This document shows positions 25,501 to 34,553 of a DNA stretch of 64,000 nt, piece by piece; within the stretch, counting starts at the first letter, position 1, and each line of letters opens with the position of its first letter. This DNA comes from Hyposmocoma kahamanoa. Its lineage: Eukaryota > Arthropoda > Insecta > Lepidoptera > Cosmopterigidae. The position numbers and the translations under genes were made by a program. The stretch lies in contig NW_020654422.1 in assembly GCF_003589595.1 (NCBI RefSeq), positions 17,062,951 through 17,126,950 on the forward strand, given 5' to 3'. The notes beneath the pieces are model-generated. The model saw nothing but the letters and a program-made list of their open reading frames with translations, was not told the origin of the DNA and made no database searches.

Positions 25501-28500
25501 AGGAATAGTTTAAGCATATAGGTATGCTATTTGGTATGTCATATTACGAATACAGAATTCTTTTTGGCACCGGGAAAACCTAAAACGATGTAAATGCGTA
25601 TTATTTTGCAAAAGAACAAAATGGCGGGTTTTTATAGTTACAGTTTTTACATAAATTAAATTTTTAGGTCAAGTACGTACCTATGTTTTGTGTTTCTTAA
25701 TTATTTGTTACCTGTTTAAGCTGATGGCTCTATAGGCTATCTATAAGAAATAAATAATACGTTTTACTGCGATACGTTATTTTTTTATTAATTTTGTCAG
25801 TTTCCCAAAAATTTTAGTTTTATGATGACGTTGATATTATTATCGAAGGTTCGAGAAACTTACACGGATACAAAATTGTTACAACAGAGATTGGCGTCGA
25901 TTACCACAATTTTTATATCGTTTTTGTACTAAAATGACACTGGCGCCATCTTAAAAAAGGCAAACAAGCAAAAAGAGGAAATGGCTTGGGAGTAACATAA
26001 AAAAAACAGTAAACAAAGAAACACTCACGCTACTATTAACAAGTCCGATAATCGAATCTTCGGGCTTGCTTCCTCCGATTTCGAAATTCTTTTCCGGAAC
26101 CACGACCTCATATGTGAAGTTAAATCTCTCCCGTAGCACTTCAACAATCATGAAAGCCACTCCGCCTCCGCTTATGGTGCCATTATCATGTCGTTCTACC
26201 CAACTCGACGGATGGTTCTGTAGGACATTAGATACTTAGTTTTATACAATTGAATTCGACAAATGAGTTCAACAATTCATTTATTTGTGAAACATGTTCC
26301 TAACAAAATAACTATTATTTCACTTTGCCAGGTCAAATATTAGGCATACAAACATAATGATGGTATATTATACATTTGCTCGCATAACATGTTTTTTTAG
26401 ATAGATAGATATCACATAAGAGTGCATACCGTCGCCTTAAAACCTCGCATACGAGTTTTCACGTAGTTCGTTTTTACTGATGTTTGTTGGAAAAAAACTT
26501 ACAAACTTCTTGCTCAAATATATTATTAAAGTAATATTGTATACGAAATGGTATAATTTAATTAATTAAAATGCTTAAAACAAACATTGCGTGTAAGCGC
26601 AAAAGTGTAGTAATACATTTCACACCACATTTTTATATTCGTCCTGAAAACATTACATAGAAATCACATACGAGGTATTCACTCTAAGACGACGATACAC
26701 GGTTTTAATAAATCTTACACCTAATAGTACAAGGCTGCAAGAGCACAGGAAATGTAGCAAATTCTTTTTTACTACTAAATCAGTTTAACGTGTGTCTTTT
26801 TTGTTTGTTTTTGTGCCTATTTGTTTGTTTTTGTGGGCAAGAACGAGTATTTGACACTATATATAAGAAATAGGTATAAGAAATTGAAATTGAAATTTTT
26901 TATTTATTTTTTATTATTTGAATGAAATGAATTTAGTAATTAATTAATTAATTTTAATAATGATGTGATTTGACATTATCGATTTGGATATATATCTGTA
27001 ATCTTTCTGTAATGATAAATGTGTTATGTAATGAATAAATGAATAAATTTGTATTGTATTGACTGGCGTGATTATTTGTTATACCTACTTACGTCAAATG
27101 TTGCAATCTTCAAATGCTTCCCATTTATTTCACGGGCCAATTCCTGGAGGTATAATTGTTTTTTCGATACTAGCGAATCTAAGAACATAACATGTTAGGT
27201 ATAATTTCTTTAAAAACAAGTTATATCACAAATTATATGGTCCACAAATCTAGTCACATAAATCTCATTATTCAAATGTTCAAATTACAGTTCAAATTCG
27301 TCAAAAGATTTCCCTGAAAAGAACGAACTAGGATGTTCTCAACGCATAATTTAACCTCTCACTGCAGAGTCCAAGTCTAAACTAAGGAAAAAAGAGTCGA
27401 GAGATTAAGCCCGTTTTTGCCAATTACTGAAAATGAGGCTTTTTAATTATATTTAACACCAGTGGTTTTTCTGGTCAATTTCATAATTTAAAAAATAAAT
27501 AACTAGATAAATAATTTAATAAACTTATTTAGATATTTTTATTTCACTTAATAGGGTAATGGGTACTACTGAATTATTTTTAAAATATACCTTGATGTTT
27601 AGACACTTTTGTTGTGTGTTCGACCACATAGCACTACACCATCCAAAGATTATGGCTCAATTTATTTCGGAGGAACGAAATGGAATAAATTTTCTGGAGC
27701 ATGAGTGAGAATTCCGCGGAAGATTTTGGCTCGTATCTAGTTTGCGCGTTACACTTTTAACCATAAAGTTCATTATGCTATGTACAATATCGCTACAAAA
27801 ATTCGCTTTCATTCCGCCGCAATATAAATTGAGCCTATTTCTTTAAATATTAAATAATAAATTAATAACATTATAATAAAATAATATTACTTTCATGTTT
27901 CGTAATATTCAAAAGTAGTCGTACAACTTCTGCTATATTGACGGTTAAGGGTAACCACCGTTAGTAAATTGTACCCTTGATGTAATAAAGTCACAGAATG
28001 ATGAATGATGATATTATGTCAAAAGTGCGTTTTCACACGAAAATCATAAAAATAATACCAACTACATGAAACAAATTATGTATGTAAAATTGTATAACTC
28101 TCCTATTTAATCATAAAAAAAATACCAACAATTTCGTTCGTAGAGTACTTAGACTAAACCTCTCCCCTGATAAACTGTCACTTTGTAGAGACGTGGCCTT
28201 AAAGGGTCCGAAACATTAGTAGGGTAGTACACAATAACAATTTTAATTTACGTCGTCTTATACATATACAGACCGTGTCGCATTTTTCACTTGAAAGCAG
28301 TACCGTACCTATTCAAAATATAGTAGAAAATTCCATAAAAAAAATAAATATAAAGCATAGTTGCGTGCAATGAAATGTAAAGGTTCACACATTTTCGAAT
28401 ATAGGTGTTATGTAATATTTCAAAAATAAATACTTTATGTTGTTGTCAAAAATATGTAATAATGACAGTATCCATATAATTTTAGTAAATATTTATACAA

Positions 28501-29197
28501 TACATTTTCATTGGAATATATACACATACAAGGTTATTATAAATTAGCGAACATAAAAGTCAAATGAGGTAATGAAAATTAGTATCGGCAGTAGATTTTG
28601 TTAAAAATAACAACAAAAAGTTTTCTTGAATGTTTTTGAAATCGTTTTTTCGAAATAGTTCTTAACATACAAACGCCCAGTGGGAGAATACTTCTCATTT
28701 CAGATGTCTATGATTAAAATGTAGGCATTTTAATCATAGACATCAAACACCATAGGTGGAGACACGTAATTCTAAGAATGTTTAGTAGAATACCTCTAAC
28801 GGTGAGGGAAAAAACATCGTGAAGAAACCTGAACGACGCGAAAAAATTGCCAACTCTTGGAAAATGTGTCAAGTCCCCAACCCGCATTGCAGACTGGCAG
28901 ACTATGTCTCAAGGCTTCTTATTATTGGAGAATTCAGCAATCGCACGCATAATACGTTGATTATAATAAAAAATTCATTCGTAAAGATTCTGGGTTACTT
29001 AACTAGGAGAAAAGCCTATATAAGCCACCGAGTCTCCCTAACCTAGATAGGATCTTAATAGTCCTTATATAGACTATAGAATCTTAGTATAGTCAAATTG
29101 CATCCAGTACGAGAACACTTACCTGATAAAGGATTATCATAAATGGCTTCACAAAAGGTGTCATTGCAAATCGACGAGATGATATTCTCCATCCCAT
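10233..29197 (-). CDS. Ir93a: Ionotropic receptor co-receptor IR93a (5' partial, 9 exons)
   Basis: Exons from 5' to 3' on the minus strand are 29197-29123, 27178-27093, 26217-26029, 24016-23853, 23120-22951, 15448-15255, 14016-13724, 11807-11624 and 10505-10233 (stop). All junctions are AG/GT and phases match throughout, giving 541 residues. Order seen: end of the amino-terminal domain, S1 lobe (LKIATF, then SGGGVAFMIVEVLRERFNF), M1 (about residues 171-188), pore (FWFVYAAFIKQGTSLAPEA), M3 with FYTANLTAF (247-255), S2 lobe, M4 (about 432-450) and a cytoplasmic tail ending RFVPVRAPSAFLYQ. This is the iGluR/IR layout. The APEANTTRILFATWW stretch and the tail are what I associate with IR93a, known in Drosophila as a co-receptor with IR25a for cool and humidity sensing in neuronal membranes. 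Family members are about 850 residues, so roughly 300 N-terminal residues are missing. Introns hold many transposons. A polyA-type signal on this strand lies at 10149-10144. The iGluR/IR class is near certain; the IR93a label is strong but rests on recall. Confidence 0.85.
10915..10980. repeat. Perfect 24-bp inverted repeat
   Basis: ATCCTCTCCAATTCTTGTAA and the next four bases at 10915-10938 pair exactly with 10957-10980, with an 18-bp loop. It lies 0.4 kb upstream (minus sense) of the IR93a last exon's acceptor, in the intron. Confidence 0.9.
12448..12756 (+). repeat. Dispersed repeat, GACGAACAAGTCG family
   Basis: About 300 bp with the marks GGGACGAACAAGTCG, CACGCCTGTCCATAACAGTT, AGCTTTAAATCGCAAAGATC and GTGCCTGTAATTTCA, following a T-run. 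Other copies: 62848-63138 (+), 25082-25245 (+), 29633-29835 (-), 40608-40800 (-), and a fragment at 640-690. The ORFs in it are incidental. Confidence 0.85.
13062..13254. mobile_element. TIR repeat with AACCGACTTC ends
   Basis: The left end AACCGACTTCAAAAAGAGG (13062) and right end TTTTGAGGTCGGTT (to 13254) are inverted. Inside are AGAGGGTACCTCAGAAG and ATTCCACCTCTAAGGGTGG. Related sequence is at 11010-11197 and 40384-40857. I know this kind of end from lepidopteran genomes. Confidence 0.65.
13572..13700 (+). mobile_element. tRNA-derived SINE, family A
   Basis: A tRNA-like head carries an A-box (TAGCTCAGTTTGGTTAGAGC) and a B-box region (GTGGGTTCAAGTCCCATTGG). A shared tail follows, with TGTGTGTTC-TTGATCTTTGT. 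The anticodon loop is not canonical. Repeats of this head and tail elsewhere in the window show it is a SINE, not a tRNA gene. Confidence 0.75.
14540..14788. mobile_element. Short MITE in IR93a intron
   Basis: CCAAATACTGTCCTAAC-CAAAA at about 14547-14570 pairs with its complement at about 14757-14778 (GAGTTAGGACAGTATTTGG). The spacing is about 240 bp in total and the interior is non-coding and AT-rich. Target duplication not resolved. Confidence 0.5.
15255..15448 (-). CDS. Ir93a: IR93a exon 6: M3 gate helix and start of S2
   Basis: The translation begins TTRILFATWWLFIILLSS and continues FYTANLTAFLTL, the IR version of the iGluR SYTANLAAF gate motif. It then runs into the S2 ligand-binding lobe (LSKFTLEIRNADDLYKK). 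The exon is 194 nt, 2 + 64 codons, with a phase-0 GTAAGT donor. This is the most diagnostic exon of the gene. Confidence 0.9.
15580..16050 (-). pseudogene. RTE-clade LINE reverse transcriptase tail
   Basis: The minus strand reads FELCVLPEMTYGSETWSLM, then a break, then ERVMLDISLSDRIRNEEIRR, TKVTDIARRINKLKWQWAGH and the hallmark RPPPTRWTDDLVRAAGNRWM. This is the conserved C-terminal end of RTE-type ORF2. It is 5'-truncated, has a stop and a frameshift near 15950, and lies in an IR93a intron. Confidence 0.88.
16237..16682. mobile_element. GC-rich element with inverted ends
   Basis: The left end GGGGTGCGTACAGGTCTGG (from 16238) and the right end (complement GGGTGCGTACAGATCTGGC, to 16682) are inverted with two or three mismatches. 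The inside has many GCGAGC, CGCGTG and CTCGCG words, far richer in CpG than its surroundings. No coding region. It lies in an IR93a intron just after the RTE fragment. Confidence 0.6.
16776..17024. mobile_element. MITE with about 70-bp inverted arms
   Basis: Arms beginning ACAAAAGAACCGTAGATA (16776) pair with the complement ending 17024. Pairing continues through a GGTAATTTTC and CCTAATTTCGGTGGCA block. It is about 249 bp long and lies in an IR93a intron. Confidence 0.75.
17255..17440 (-). mobile_element. SINE family A copy, inverted and degraded
   Basis: Read on the minus strand, it carries TTGACCCGTAGCCCAGTTGG, a CTACGGTGCAGCGTGG word and, near its end, GTGCGTTCGATCTTTGTACC. The B-box is lost. 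It lies about 200 bp from the plus-oriented copy at 17655. Confidence 0.6.
17655..17770 (+). mobile_element. tRNA-derived SINE, family A
   Basis: The head has TTGACTCAGTTGGTAAAGAA and a B-box GTGGGTTCAAATCCCACCGG, then GTCGACGTAAATCTTTCTGT and GTATTCGATCTTTGTAT as in the other copies. It is in an IR93a intron, plus orientation. Confidence 0.75.
18235..18410. repeat. Dispersed repeat, copy 1 of 2
   Basis: It shares GACAATAACATAG-TTATCTCAA, TTTCAAAGCGACAGT-TTG and GCGAAATTTTGGA-ATAAATT with 59580-59735 in the same order. Non-coding; in an IR93a intron. Confidence 0.6.
18835..19062 (+). repeat. LINE 3'-end-like repeat (GTGGCTTCGCCTGCGTGG)
   Basis: GCCTGTGGCTTCGCCTGCGT, ACCACGGGAACTGTGTACTT, TTTTCCGGGATAAAGTA and the end word CTTTCGCATTTATGAAATTC follow the order of a widespread lepidopteran non-LTR 3' region. 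It has an internal deletion and ends at an AT-rich tail. No protein piece is left. Confidence 0.6.
19914..20035 (+). mobile_element. tRNA-derived SINE, family A
   Basis: The A-box is TGGCTCAGACGGTTAGAGCA and the B-box is GTGGTTTCAAGTCCCACCGT. The tail is GTGTGTTCGATCTTTGTAT. An inverted B-box fragment lies about 200 bp to the left (about 19700-19745). Confidence 0.75.
20596..20672 (+). pseudogene. Broken THAP-domain start
   Basis: ATG at 20596 reads MTKCAVNGCKNTTDKQNRH and then hits TAA at 20653. Shifting one base gives TNIAFHK directly before GTAAAT, a splice-donor-like site. A Met near the start, C-x4-C and an FHK motif are the usual opening of a THAP zinc finger, whose first exon often ends at FHKFP. 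No downstream part was found before the tandem array. Confidence 0.6.
21236..22165. repeat. 99-bp tandem repeat array with inverted first copies
   Basis: The mark CATCTTGGAT recurs at 21471, 21570, 21669, 21768 and 21867 (period 99), and then at 22033 and 22131 after a gap of 100 N (21927-22026). Copies at about 21236-21380 are in the opposite orientation, so the left part can fold back on the rest. Because 99 is divisible by three, both strands stay open as repeats of 33 residues; I do not regard these as proteins. The gap is probably a collapsed array. Confidence 0.9.
22555..22830 (-). pseudogene. LINE ORF2 C-terminal fragment with Cys motif
   Basis: The minus strand reads SLCECGLEDGTLEHIFFNCP, the cysteine/histidine motif that follows reverse transcriptase or RNase H in I/R1/jockey-type elements. 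A stop follows soon after. It lies just right of the THAP-type transposon and next to IR93a exon 5. Confidence 0.6.
22951..23120 (-). CDS. Ir93a: IR93a exon 5: M1 and pore segment
   Basis: This exon of 56 codons plus split bases carries the first membrane helix (YLILAAVISYVPCITLI), a basic loop (RSKLVRDQEKR) and the re-entrant pore segment FWFVYAAFIKQGTSLAPEA. Its first base completes a Trp codon from the exon at 23853-24016. Its last base, an A, joins AT from the exon at 15255-15448 to make Asn. The donor is GTAAGT. The 7.5-kb intron that follows holds the THAP/tandem-repeat element and several SINEs. Confidence 0.88.
24575..24790 (-). pseudogene. LINE C-terminal fragment, same family as at 36822
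   Basis: Minus-strand reading gives FHHRGTRRRLGFHPYIVDIP and then NSLPADLFPECYNLDLFKER. It aligns with the end of the copy at 38120-38290, which reads NSLPADLFPERYNLGLF. It is cut off upstream and lies in the IR93a intron between 22951-23120 and 23853-24016. Confidence 0.75.
25082..25245 (+). repeat. Dispersed repeat, GACGAACAAGTCG family, short copy
   Basis: GACGGGGCGAACAAGTCACG, a deletion, AGTGCCACTAAGAGCTTTAA and GTGCCTATAATTTCACC mark a degraded copy in an IR93a intron. Confidence 0.75.
28703..28744. repeat. Perfect 19-bp inverted repeat with 4-bp loop
   Basis: GATGTCTATGATTAAAATG, loop TAGG, then the exact complement. It lies in the first visible IR93a intron, directly before the repeat at 28750. 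Confidence 0.9.
28750..28930 (+). repeat. Diverged relative of the repeat at 38800
   Basis: GAGGGAAAAAACATCGTGAA and GAAACCTGAACGACGCG, followed by CCAACTCTTGGAAAATGTGT, align with the copy at 38915-38970. It lies directly after the hairpin at 28703-28744. Confidence 0.5.
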
Positions 29198-29632
29198 CTA
29201 TAGCATGTTAGAGTTACTAGGTGATTACGACAGATCTCAAAGCCCTACTTTGACCACTGGACCAAAGCTGGAGATTCTAAGGTGACTTGACCAGGCGGTC
29301 GGGCGGGCCGCGTGGTCGCCGTGACATCGCGCCGCGGTGTGGTGCGAGGCGGTGTGGACAAATGATGCACGACATCATTAATGGACGTTAGAAATAACAT
29401 GGATATTCTTATCTGACCAACGTAAAGTGTGGATAACAGTGTGTTACTAAGTCTGAAGGCTTACTTTTTTCTATTGTGTTCACCAGATGATTAAAAAAAG
29501 TCGTCAACTAAAATATTCCAATAACTCGTAGCAACGGTAGAGCTCCATAAGAAAGAGTTCGTCCAGAGTTGGTCAACACTGCCACCTTACCTGTTACTGC
29601 TGCTAAGCAGTAACGTGAGCGTTACTGCGTTA

Positions 29633-29835
29633 CGGGTTTGAAGGGTAAGTGTGCTGGTGAAATTACAGGCAGATGGGACTTGTCAATTTATATCTCAGGG
29701 AGACGGGCGCAGCGAAAATGTCCGTATAGGTTTGTGATTCAAAGCACTGAGAGGCAACGCTACTGTTATGGACAGGCGTGTCACTTACCACCAGGCGCAC
29801 TACTTGTTCGTCCTATCACTTGGTATTATAAAAAA
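29633..29835 (-). repeat. Dispersed repeat, GACGAACAAGTCG family, inverted
   Basis: It carries GTGCTGGTGAAATTACAGGC, ACTGTTATGGACAGGCGTGT and ACTACTTGTTCGTCC, the complement of the family marks, and ends in an A-run. It lies just 5' of the first recognised IR93a exon. Confidence 0.8.
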
Positions 29836-29999
29836 ACTCTGATACGTGGTGTAATAAGGCCACATCTCCAAAATGACAACTTTTCAGAAAAGGGGTTTAA
29901 AAATCTACAAACGTAATCGATAACTTTTTTATGTATAACCCATTCATGGGCCGTAGCTACTTAAATAGTACCACACACAAAAATGTCACTACTTTTAAC

Positions 30000-30180
30000 A
30001 GCCTCCCTGCCCGAACGGTTACCATGCTGGACTGCCACACAGAGGTCCCAGGTTCGATTCCCGGGCCGGGAGAAATATTTGTATGGCCAACATATATTTC
30101 TCTCGTGAACTGTGTGTAATTTGAGGTTGTCTATGTGTGTGTCCATGGCACCCGCGATACAAGGTTTCCCTAGTGCAGGG
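30000..30180 (+). mobile_element. tRNA-derived SINE, family B
   Basis: The head reads GCCCGAACGGTTACCATGCT and then GGTTCGATTCCCGGGCCGGG, a near-perfect B-box. The body has GTCTATGTGTGTGTCCATGG and ends TATGTTGAGTGTGTGC. Copies lie at 51955-52165 and 61803-61930, with a truncated inverted copy at 35065-35140. Confidence 0.8.
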
Positions 30181-30478
30181 CTATGTTGAGTGTGTGCATT
30201 ATATAAAAAAGATCTGCAATGCTCTGAGACGCAGAGAGAAATGCGCCGCGATGTTCCGAGCTCGGTCTCAAGAATGAAAAAAAGCATGGCAATGTATACA
30301 TATTGAAATTGAAATAGCATAAAATATACTTTGCTAAATTTAATGTCCTCTGCCTTTCCGACCCGACCGATTGCATTAATCCTAAATGGAAGAGGCAATT
30401 TGTTTTCTTTTTAAGTTCAGTCTGCTATGCCCATAGATAATGAAAATTTTATTACATTAGCCAATATCAAGGTAATTG

Positions 30479-30752
30479 GTTATCAGCGAAACGTGGTGTA
30501 ACCCACATTTAATTTTATTTTACAATATTACTTTAAATGATACTAAGTACATAATTATCATATATTTGCACGCTATTTTCATGCATAAAAAAGTAATTAT
30601 GTACATTAAATATAAATAAACATATTTTTTTTTCTTTTTAAATACATAATATTTTTTTTAAATATGTGATAGTACTTTAGTTTCACATCATTTGAAGTAA
30701 AAGTGTAGAAAAAAATTTAATATGGATTTACACCACTTTTGCGCTGATAGCC
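30479..30752. mobile_element. MITE, same family as at 4938
   Basis: The left end GGTTATCAGCGAAACGTGG (30479) pairs with the right end CCACTTTTGCGCTGATAGCC (ending 30752). The interior is AT-rich and non-coding, about 274 bp in total. It lies between the SINE at 30000 and the DD82E transposon. Confidence 0.7.
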
Positions 30753-30754
30753 AC

Positions 30755-32080
30755 AAATCATACCTACTACAATTCAGTGATAATTACAAAAGTCAAATGG
30801 AAGGAGCAATAGTAAAAATGTCACCAAGTCTTATCCACACAAATCGATGAAAAAATTCAAATTATCCATCATAATATACAGGTAGTCAATATTCCATTAA
30901 TGGGGTGATAGAATAGCTGTGATGTAGACTAAATTGTCAGTCACATGTTACGACACAAAGCGTGCCGTAATCGTAAAAGGGTGTCATTACCGACGCCCTC
31001 ATTATGGACACTACGTACCTACTGTAAACATAATTTTATGTAGAAAAACTCGTATACTGTTTACGGAGTGAAACTAATGTCAAAGATAATAAAATTCAGG
31101 GGCAGTAAATTACCCAACAAATTTATATTTTATGCATGTCACCCTTTTAAACACGATTGAGTCTACACAACTTGTAGGTACTTGGAGAGCCGGGGAAAAC
31201 GCGTATATGGGGTGATTTCGTCTTTTCAATGTTACCTTACTTTTGACAACTGTTGCCTTAACTTGGGCAGGATAAACACATTATACAACAGTTCTCCGAG
31301 AAAGGCAATGATCTAAGCATAGCATTTTTATAATATTTTTGGCAAAATTTTCAGTGTTGATGCTTTTATCGCGGTTGACTATATAAACACTTCTAATCTA
31401 TACAACAGACAAAAATAAAACTGTATTTAAAACAGGTCTTTAAATAAAATTTAATTAGCAATGGGAAATATCAACAATTTGTGTAACGTAGCTACCTAAA
31501 GTCAAGTCTTATGAAGTTACATTACTTCATAAATAAATACAATAGAAATATAGCAGTACGAATCTACACATGAAACATTTTTATGTTCATCTTCAACTTT
31601 TTTAAGTTTGATAGCAATTTGTTGGGTACTATACGATTTTAAATTTCCCGCGTTATGATTATATTTTTTTAAATAAAATAACAGGAAAGAAGTATCAAGT
31701 ATACGATTAAATATCTGCTAGTATTTGACACGATAAAATACCCTCCTTAGTTTTTTTTATTTTGTTGCTTGGCTGCCCCTTAAGTATTTTATATAAAATA
31801 TAAAAATATTTGTTTTGTTCTGTTCTAGTCTTCAGTTCATATTACGCTTAAAAATAACTACTTCGGTTCTAATATATATATATAAAATGGATTTGGAAAT
31901 GGGTATAAAACATTTTAATCAAACAAAATAAATCTTACTTTTATCCACGAATTTAAAAGAAAAAAATTTTAAAACGAAAAAGCTTCTATGTTATACCTGG
32001 TTATACATAGTTTTTATGGCGATACGTTAGGTATGAATTTAAGTTTTGGGGTATTATTACTTATTTAAAAATTGTCAATA
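30755..32080. other. AT-rich spacer upstream of recognised IR93a exons
   Basis: This is where further 5' IR93a exons might be expected. Two weak minus-strand open stretches with splice-like ends (about 30925-31018 and 31241-31312) do not fit the required phase or give recognisable sequence. No gene is supported. Confidence 0.4.
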
Positions 32081-32089
32081 TAAATGACC

Positions 32090-34553
32090 CTATATACTAT
32101 AAGTCGTCACAAAATAATAGATCATATTTGACAGCTAAACCAGTCGANNNNNNNNNNTTTCAAGTATTATTTTCGCAGGAATTCCAAAATAAAATCCAAT
32201 TTTGGGTTACTCCGAAACGTCTTATAAACAGTTACATCTTCAGTCTACAAAGAAATAATTCTTTTTAATAATAATGTTGTAACCAATACGCGCCGACTAT
32301 CATCGAGTCAAATCGGTTTCACTTAAAAAAATGACTTATTTAATTACAAAAACAAAAATTTTAAAGTGCTTACAAAATTAGACTGAGTATACTAGTATTT
32401 ATAGTAGACAGAACCGTAAAGTCAGATTTGTATTTCCTTTTCTTTATCGCAAATTCTGAAACGGCAACACTGATGTCGATTTAGCGTCACTCTGCATCGG
32501 CGCCCGCGCAGTCTTTCGCCGTCTTGGAAGTTGACTGTACGCTTGGTTATTCGTGGTGTTTTTTCTTGTGACTCGGCTGTGCTTTTGGACTACTTCTATT
32601 TTCAATCTCGTTGACCTTGGCTTGGATATTTTGGACTTGATTCTGTGTGAACTCTTTTTCAACATGTCGAAAAGAGGACGTGCTTTAAATAGCCAGACTC
32701 GCGAACTGGTTGTGAAATTACACGACTATTTCGAAAGGGAGTCACTTAATGGTGGACCTCTATTACCAGTGACACAAGTGCAAAATCGCGTCGCAAGTGC
32801 ACTTGGAATCGGCAAAAGAACGGTACACACCATCATACAAGAAAAATATGGGCCTTCCGGCTCTCAAGAAAACGTATTACATACGCCTAGAAAGAGGAAG
32901 AAAAGCAAGCCTGTAACAGGTATCGACACGTTCGATGCAGACGCTATTCGTAACCATGTTTATACATATTATACTAGACACGAGTACCCTACTGTGAGTA
33001 AATTGTTGGTATCACTTCGAGAGCTTGGCTTATTTACTGGGAGTGCTACCTCACTGATTACAATTTTGAAAAAAATTGGTTTTAAATACAAGAAGTCTGA
33101 CAAAAGAAATATTATGATGGAAAGACATGATTTAATATTACAAAGAGTTTCATTTTTGAGAGAAATGAATAAAATTACAAATTGGGATAATGTTGTGTTT
33201 ATCGATGAGACTTGGTTGAACTCAAACCACACAGTACCACAATCATGGACCGACGACACTAAAGCATCCAGCTCGAAAGTGCCAATGGGAAAAGGTGGTC
33301 GCCTCATAATTTGCCATGCTGGATCAGCCGGGGGAGGTTTCGTTAATAATGCTTTACTAGCATTTGAATCAAAAAGTACAAAAGAATATCACGAAGAAAT
33401 GGACGCAAACAAATTTAAAGAGTGGTTTAAAACTTTACTTCAGAACCTCCCCGAACAATGTACAATAATTATGGACAATGCATCGTATCATTCGGTTCAA
33501 ATAGATCGAGCGCCGACTCAGGCAAATAAAAAGGCTGATTTGGTGGCATGGCTACAGAGGAATGGTGTCGAAGCTGACATGGAGCTATTGAAAGTGGAAT
33601 TGTTAAGATTAGTGCGAGAGCATAGACCTACAAAACTTAGGTATGAAATTGATGAATTGGCACTTGAGCATGGACATAAAATTATAAGGACACCGCCGTA
33701 CCACTGTCAATACAATGCTATTGAGTTGATTTGGGCTCAAATTAAAGGTTAATATTTTTGCATTTAATACTGTTATTTTAAATTCGTATATATTAAGACT
33801 TATTTTGTACTAGTAGCATATTTTAATAAAGTACAAATGTAAAGAGGTAACATATAAACTTTCGAATTTGTAATATCACTGTGAAGGAACATTACTATTT
33901 TACAACAGTGTTTTTTTTTTACAGGCTACGCAGGACGTAATAATACTAAGCCACCGTTCTCCACAAAAAAAATGATGACTTTATTAAAGGAAGCATGTAC
34001 TAAAGTAACAAAGGAAGACTGGAGAAAGGTGGTGGAAAAAACTAGAAAACTAATAAAAGAAGATTTTGACAGAGATGTTAATATTGATAATTTAATTGAA
34101 AACGAGTTAATTATATGGACTGGTGAAACTAGCTCAACAGATGGTTTTGGTTCATCTTCCGATGACGTTGATAAATAAAAAATTCCAATAAGGAGGTCTT
34201 TTGTTTTACTTCAGAATTTTGTTATTTACGTACAGGTTATCCTCGTGAACTATGCTAATGTATAACTACAATACAACAACAAGTACAGGTTGCCGTTGTG
34301 CTCACTTAAAATACTTACTTATTATTTCTATTAAACTGTATAACGTTTAAATAAATGTTGATTGATATATCTAGAACTGAAAAGCAATGAACAGAAAAAT
34401 AACCTAAACGATTACAAACTCCTAAAATTTTTAATCGATTTCTCGTGAGAATCGTTTAAACTGGTTACCGATATTGCAGTTCACATCACTATTTACGTTG
34501 CGATGACATGTGTCAAATATGATCTATTATTTTGTGACGACTATAAATCTATG
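32090..34553 (+). mobile_element. Full-length DD82E transposon with inverted ends
   Basis: An identical 31-bp inverted repeat lies at 32103-32133 and 34511-34541 (core GTCGTCACAAAATAATAGAT), with a looser match of about 12 bp outside it. The transposase lies inside on the plus strand. The direct repeat TAAATGACC flanks the element at 32081-32089 and 34554-34562. A 10-N gap (32148-32157) lies just inside the left end, so the true length may differ. The right end lies about 200 bp before the RRP45 start codon. Confidence 0.85.
32664..34178 (+). CDS. DD82E (Sailor-type) IS630/Tc1/mariner transposase, spliced
   Basis: Exon 1 is 32664-33747 and exon 2 is 33925-34178, joined in phase by a 177-bp intron with a TTTTTTTTTACAG acceptor. 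The product is 445 residues with no stop or frameshift. The N-terminus (MSKRGRALNSQTRELVVKLH) is followed by a helix-turn-helix-like stretch (VASALGIGKRTVHTIIQEK) and a basic linker (PRKRKKSKP). The DDE_3 catalytic core follows: Asp181 (VVFIDETWLN), Asp271 (IIMDNASYHS) and Glu354 (YNAIELIWAQIKG). The spacing between the second Asp and Glu is 82 residues, which defines the DD82E/Sailor group rather than DD34E Tc1 or DD34D mariner. The C-terminus is acidic (SSSDDVDK). An in-frame extension to 32553 is hydrophobic and unlikely. All catalytic residues are present, so it may be active or recently so. Confidence 0.88.

Noticed and set aside
30000..30065. tRNA gene
   Set aside because: A-box and B-box are good, but the same sequence with a common body recurs at 51955 and, truncated, elsewhere: SINE family B.
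30925..31018. Extra IR93a exon on minus strand
   Set aside because: An open stretch with a weak acceptor and no good donor; the peptide is unconvincing and the flanks look like a repeat.
31241..31312. Extra IR93a exon on minus strand
   Set aside because: It has AG and GTAAGG edges and 24 open codons, but is phase 0 at its end while the next exon needs phase 1, and the peptide is not recognisable.
32553..32663. Longer transposase start
   Set aside because: The extra 37 residues are hydrophobic and unlike related transposases; MSKRGRALNS is a better start.
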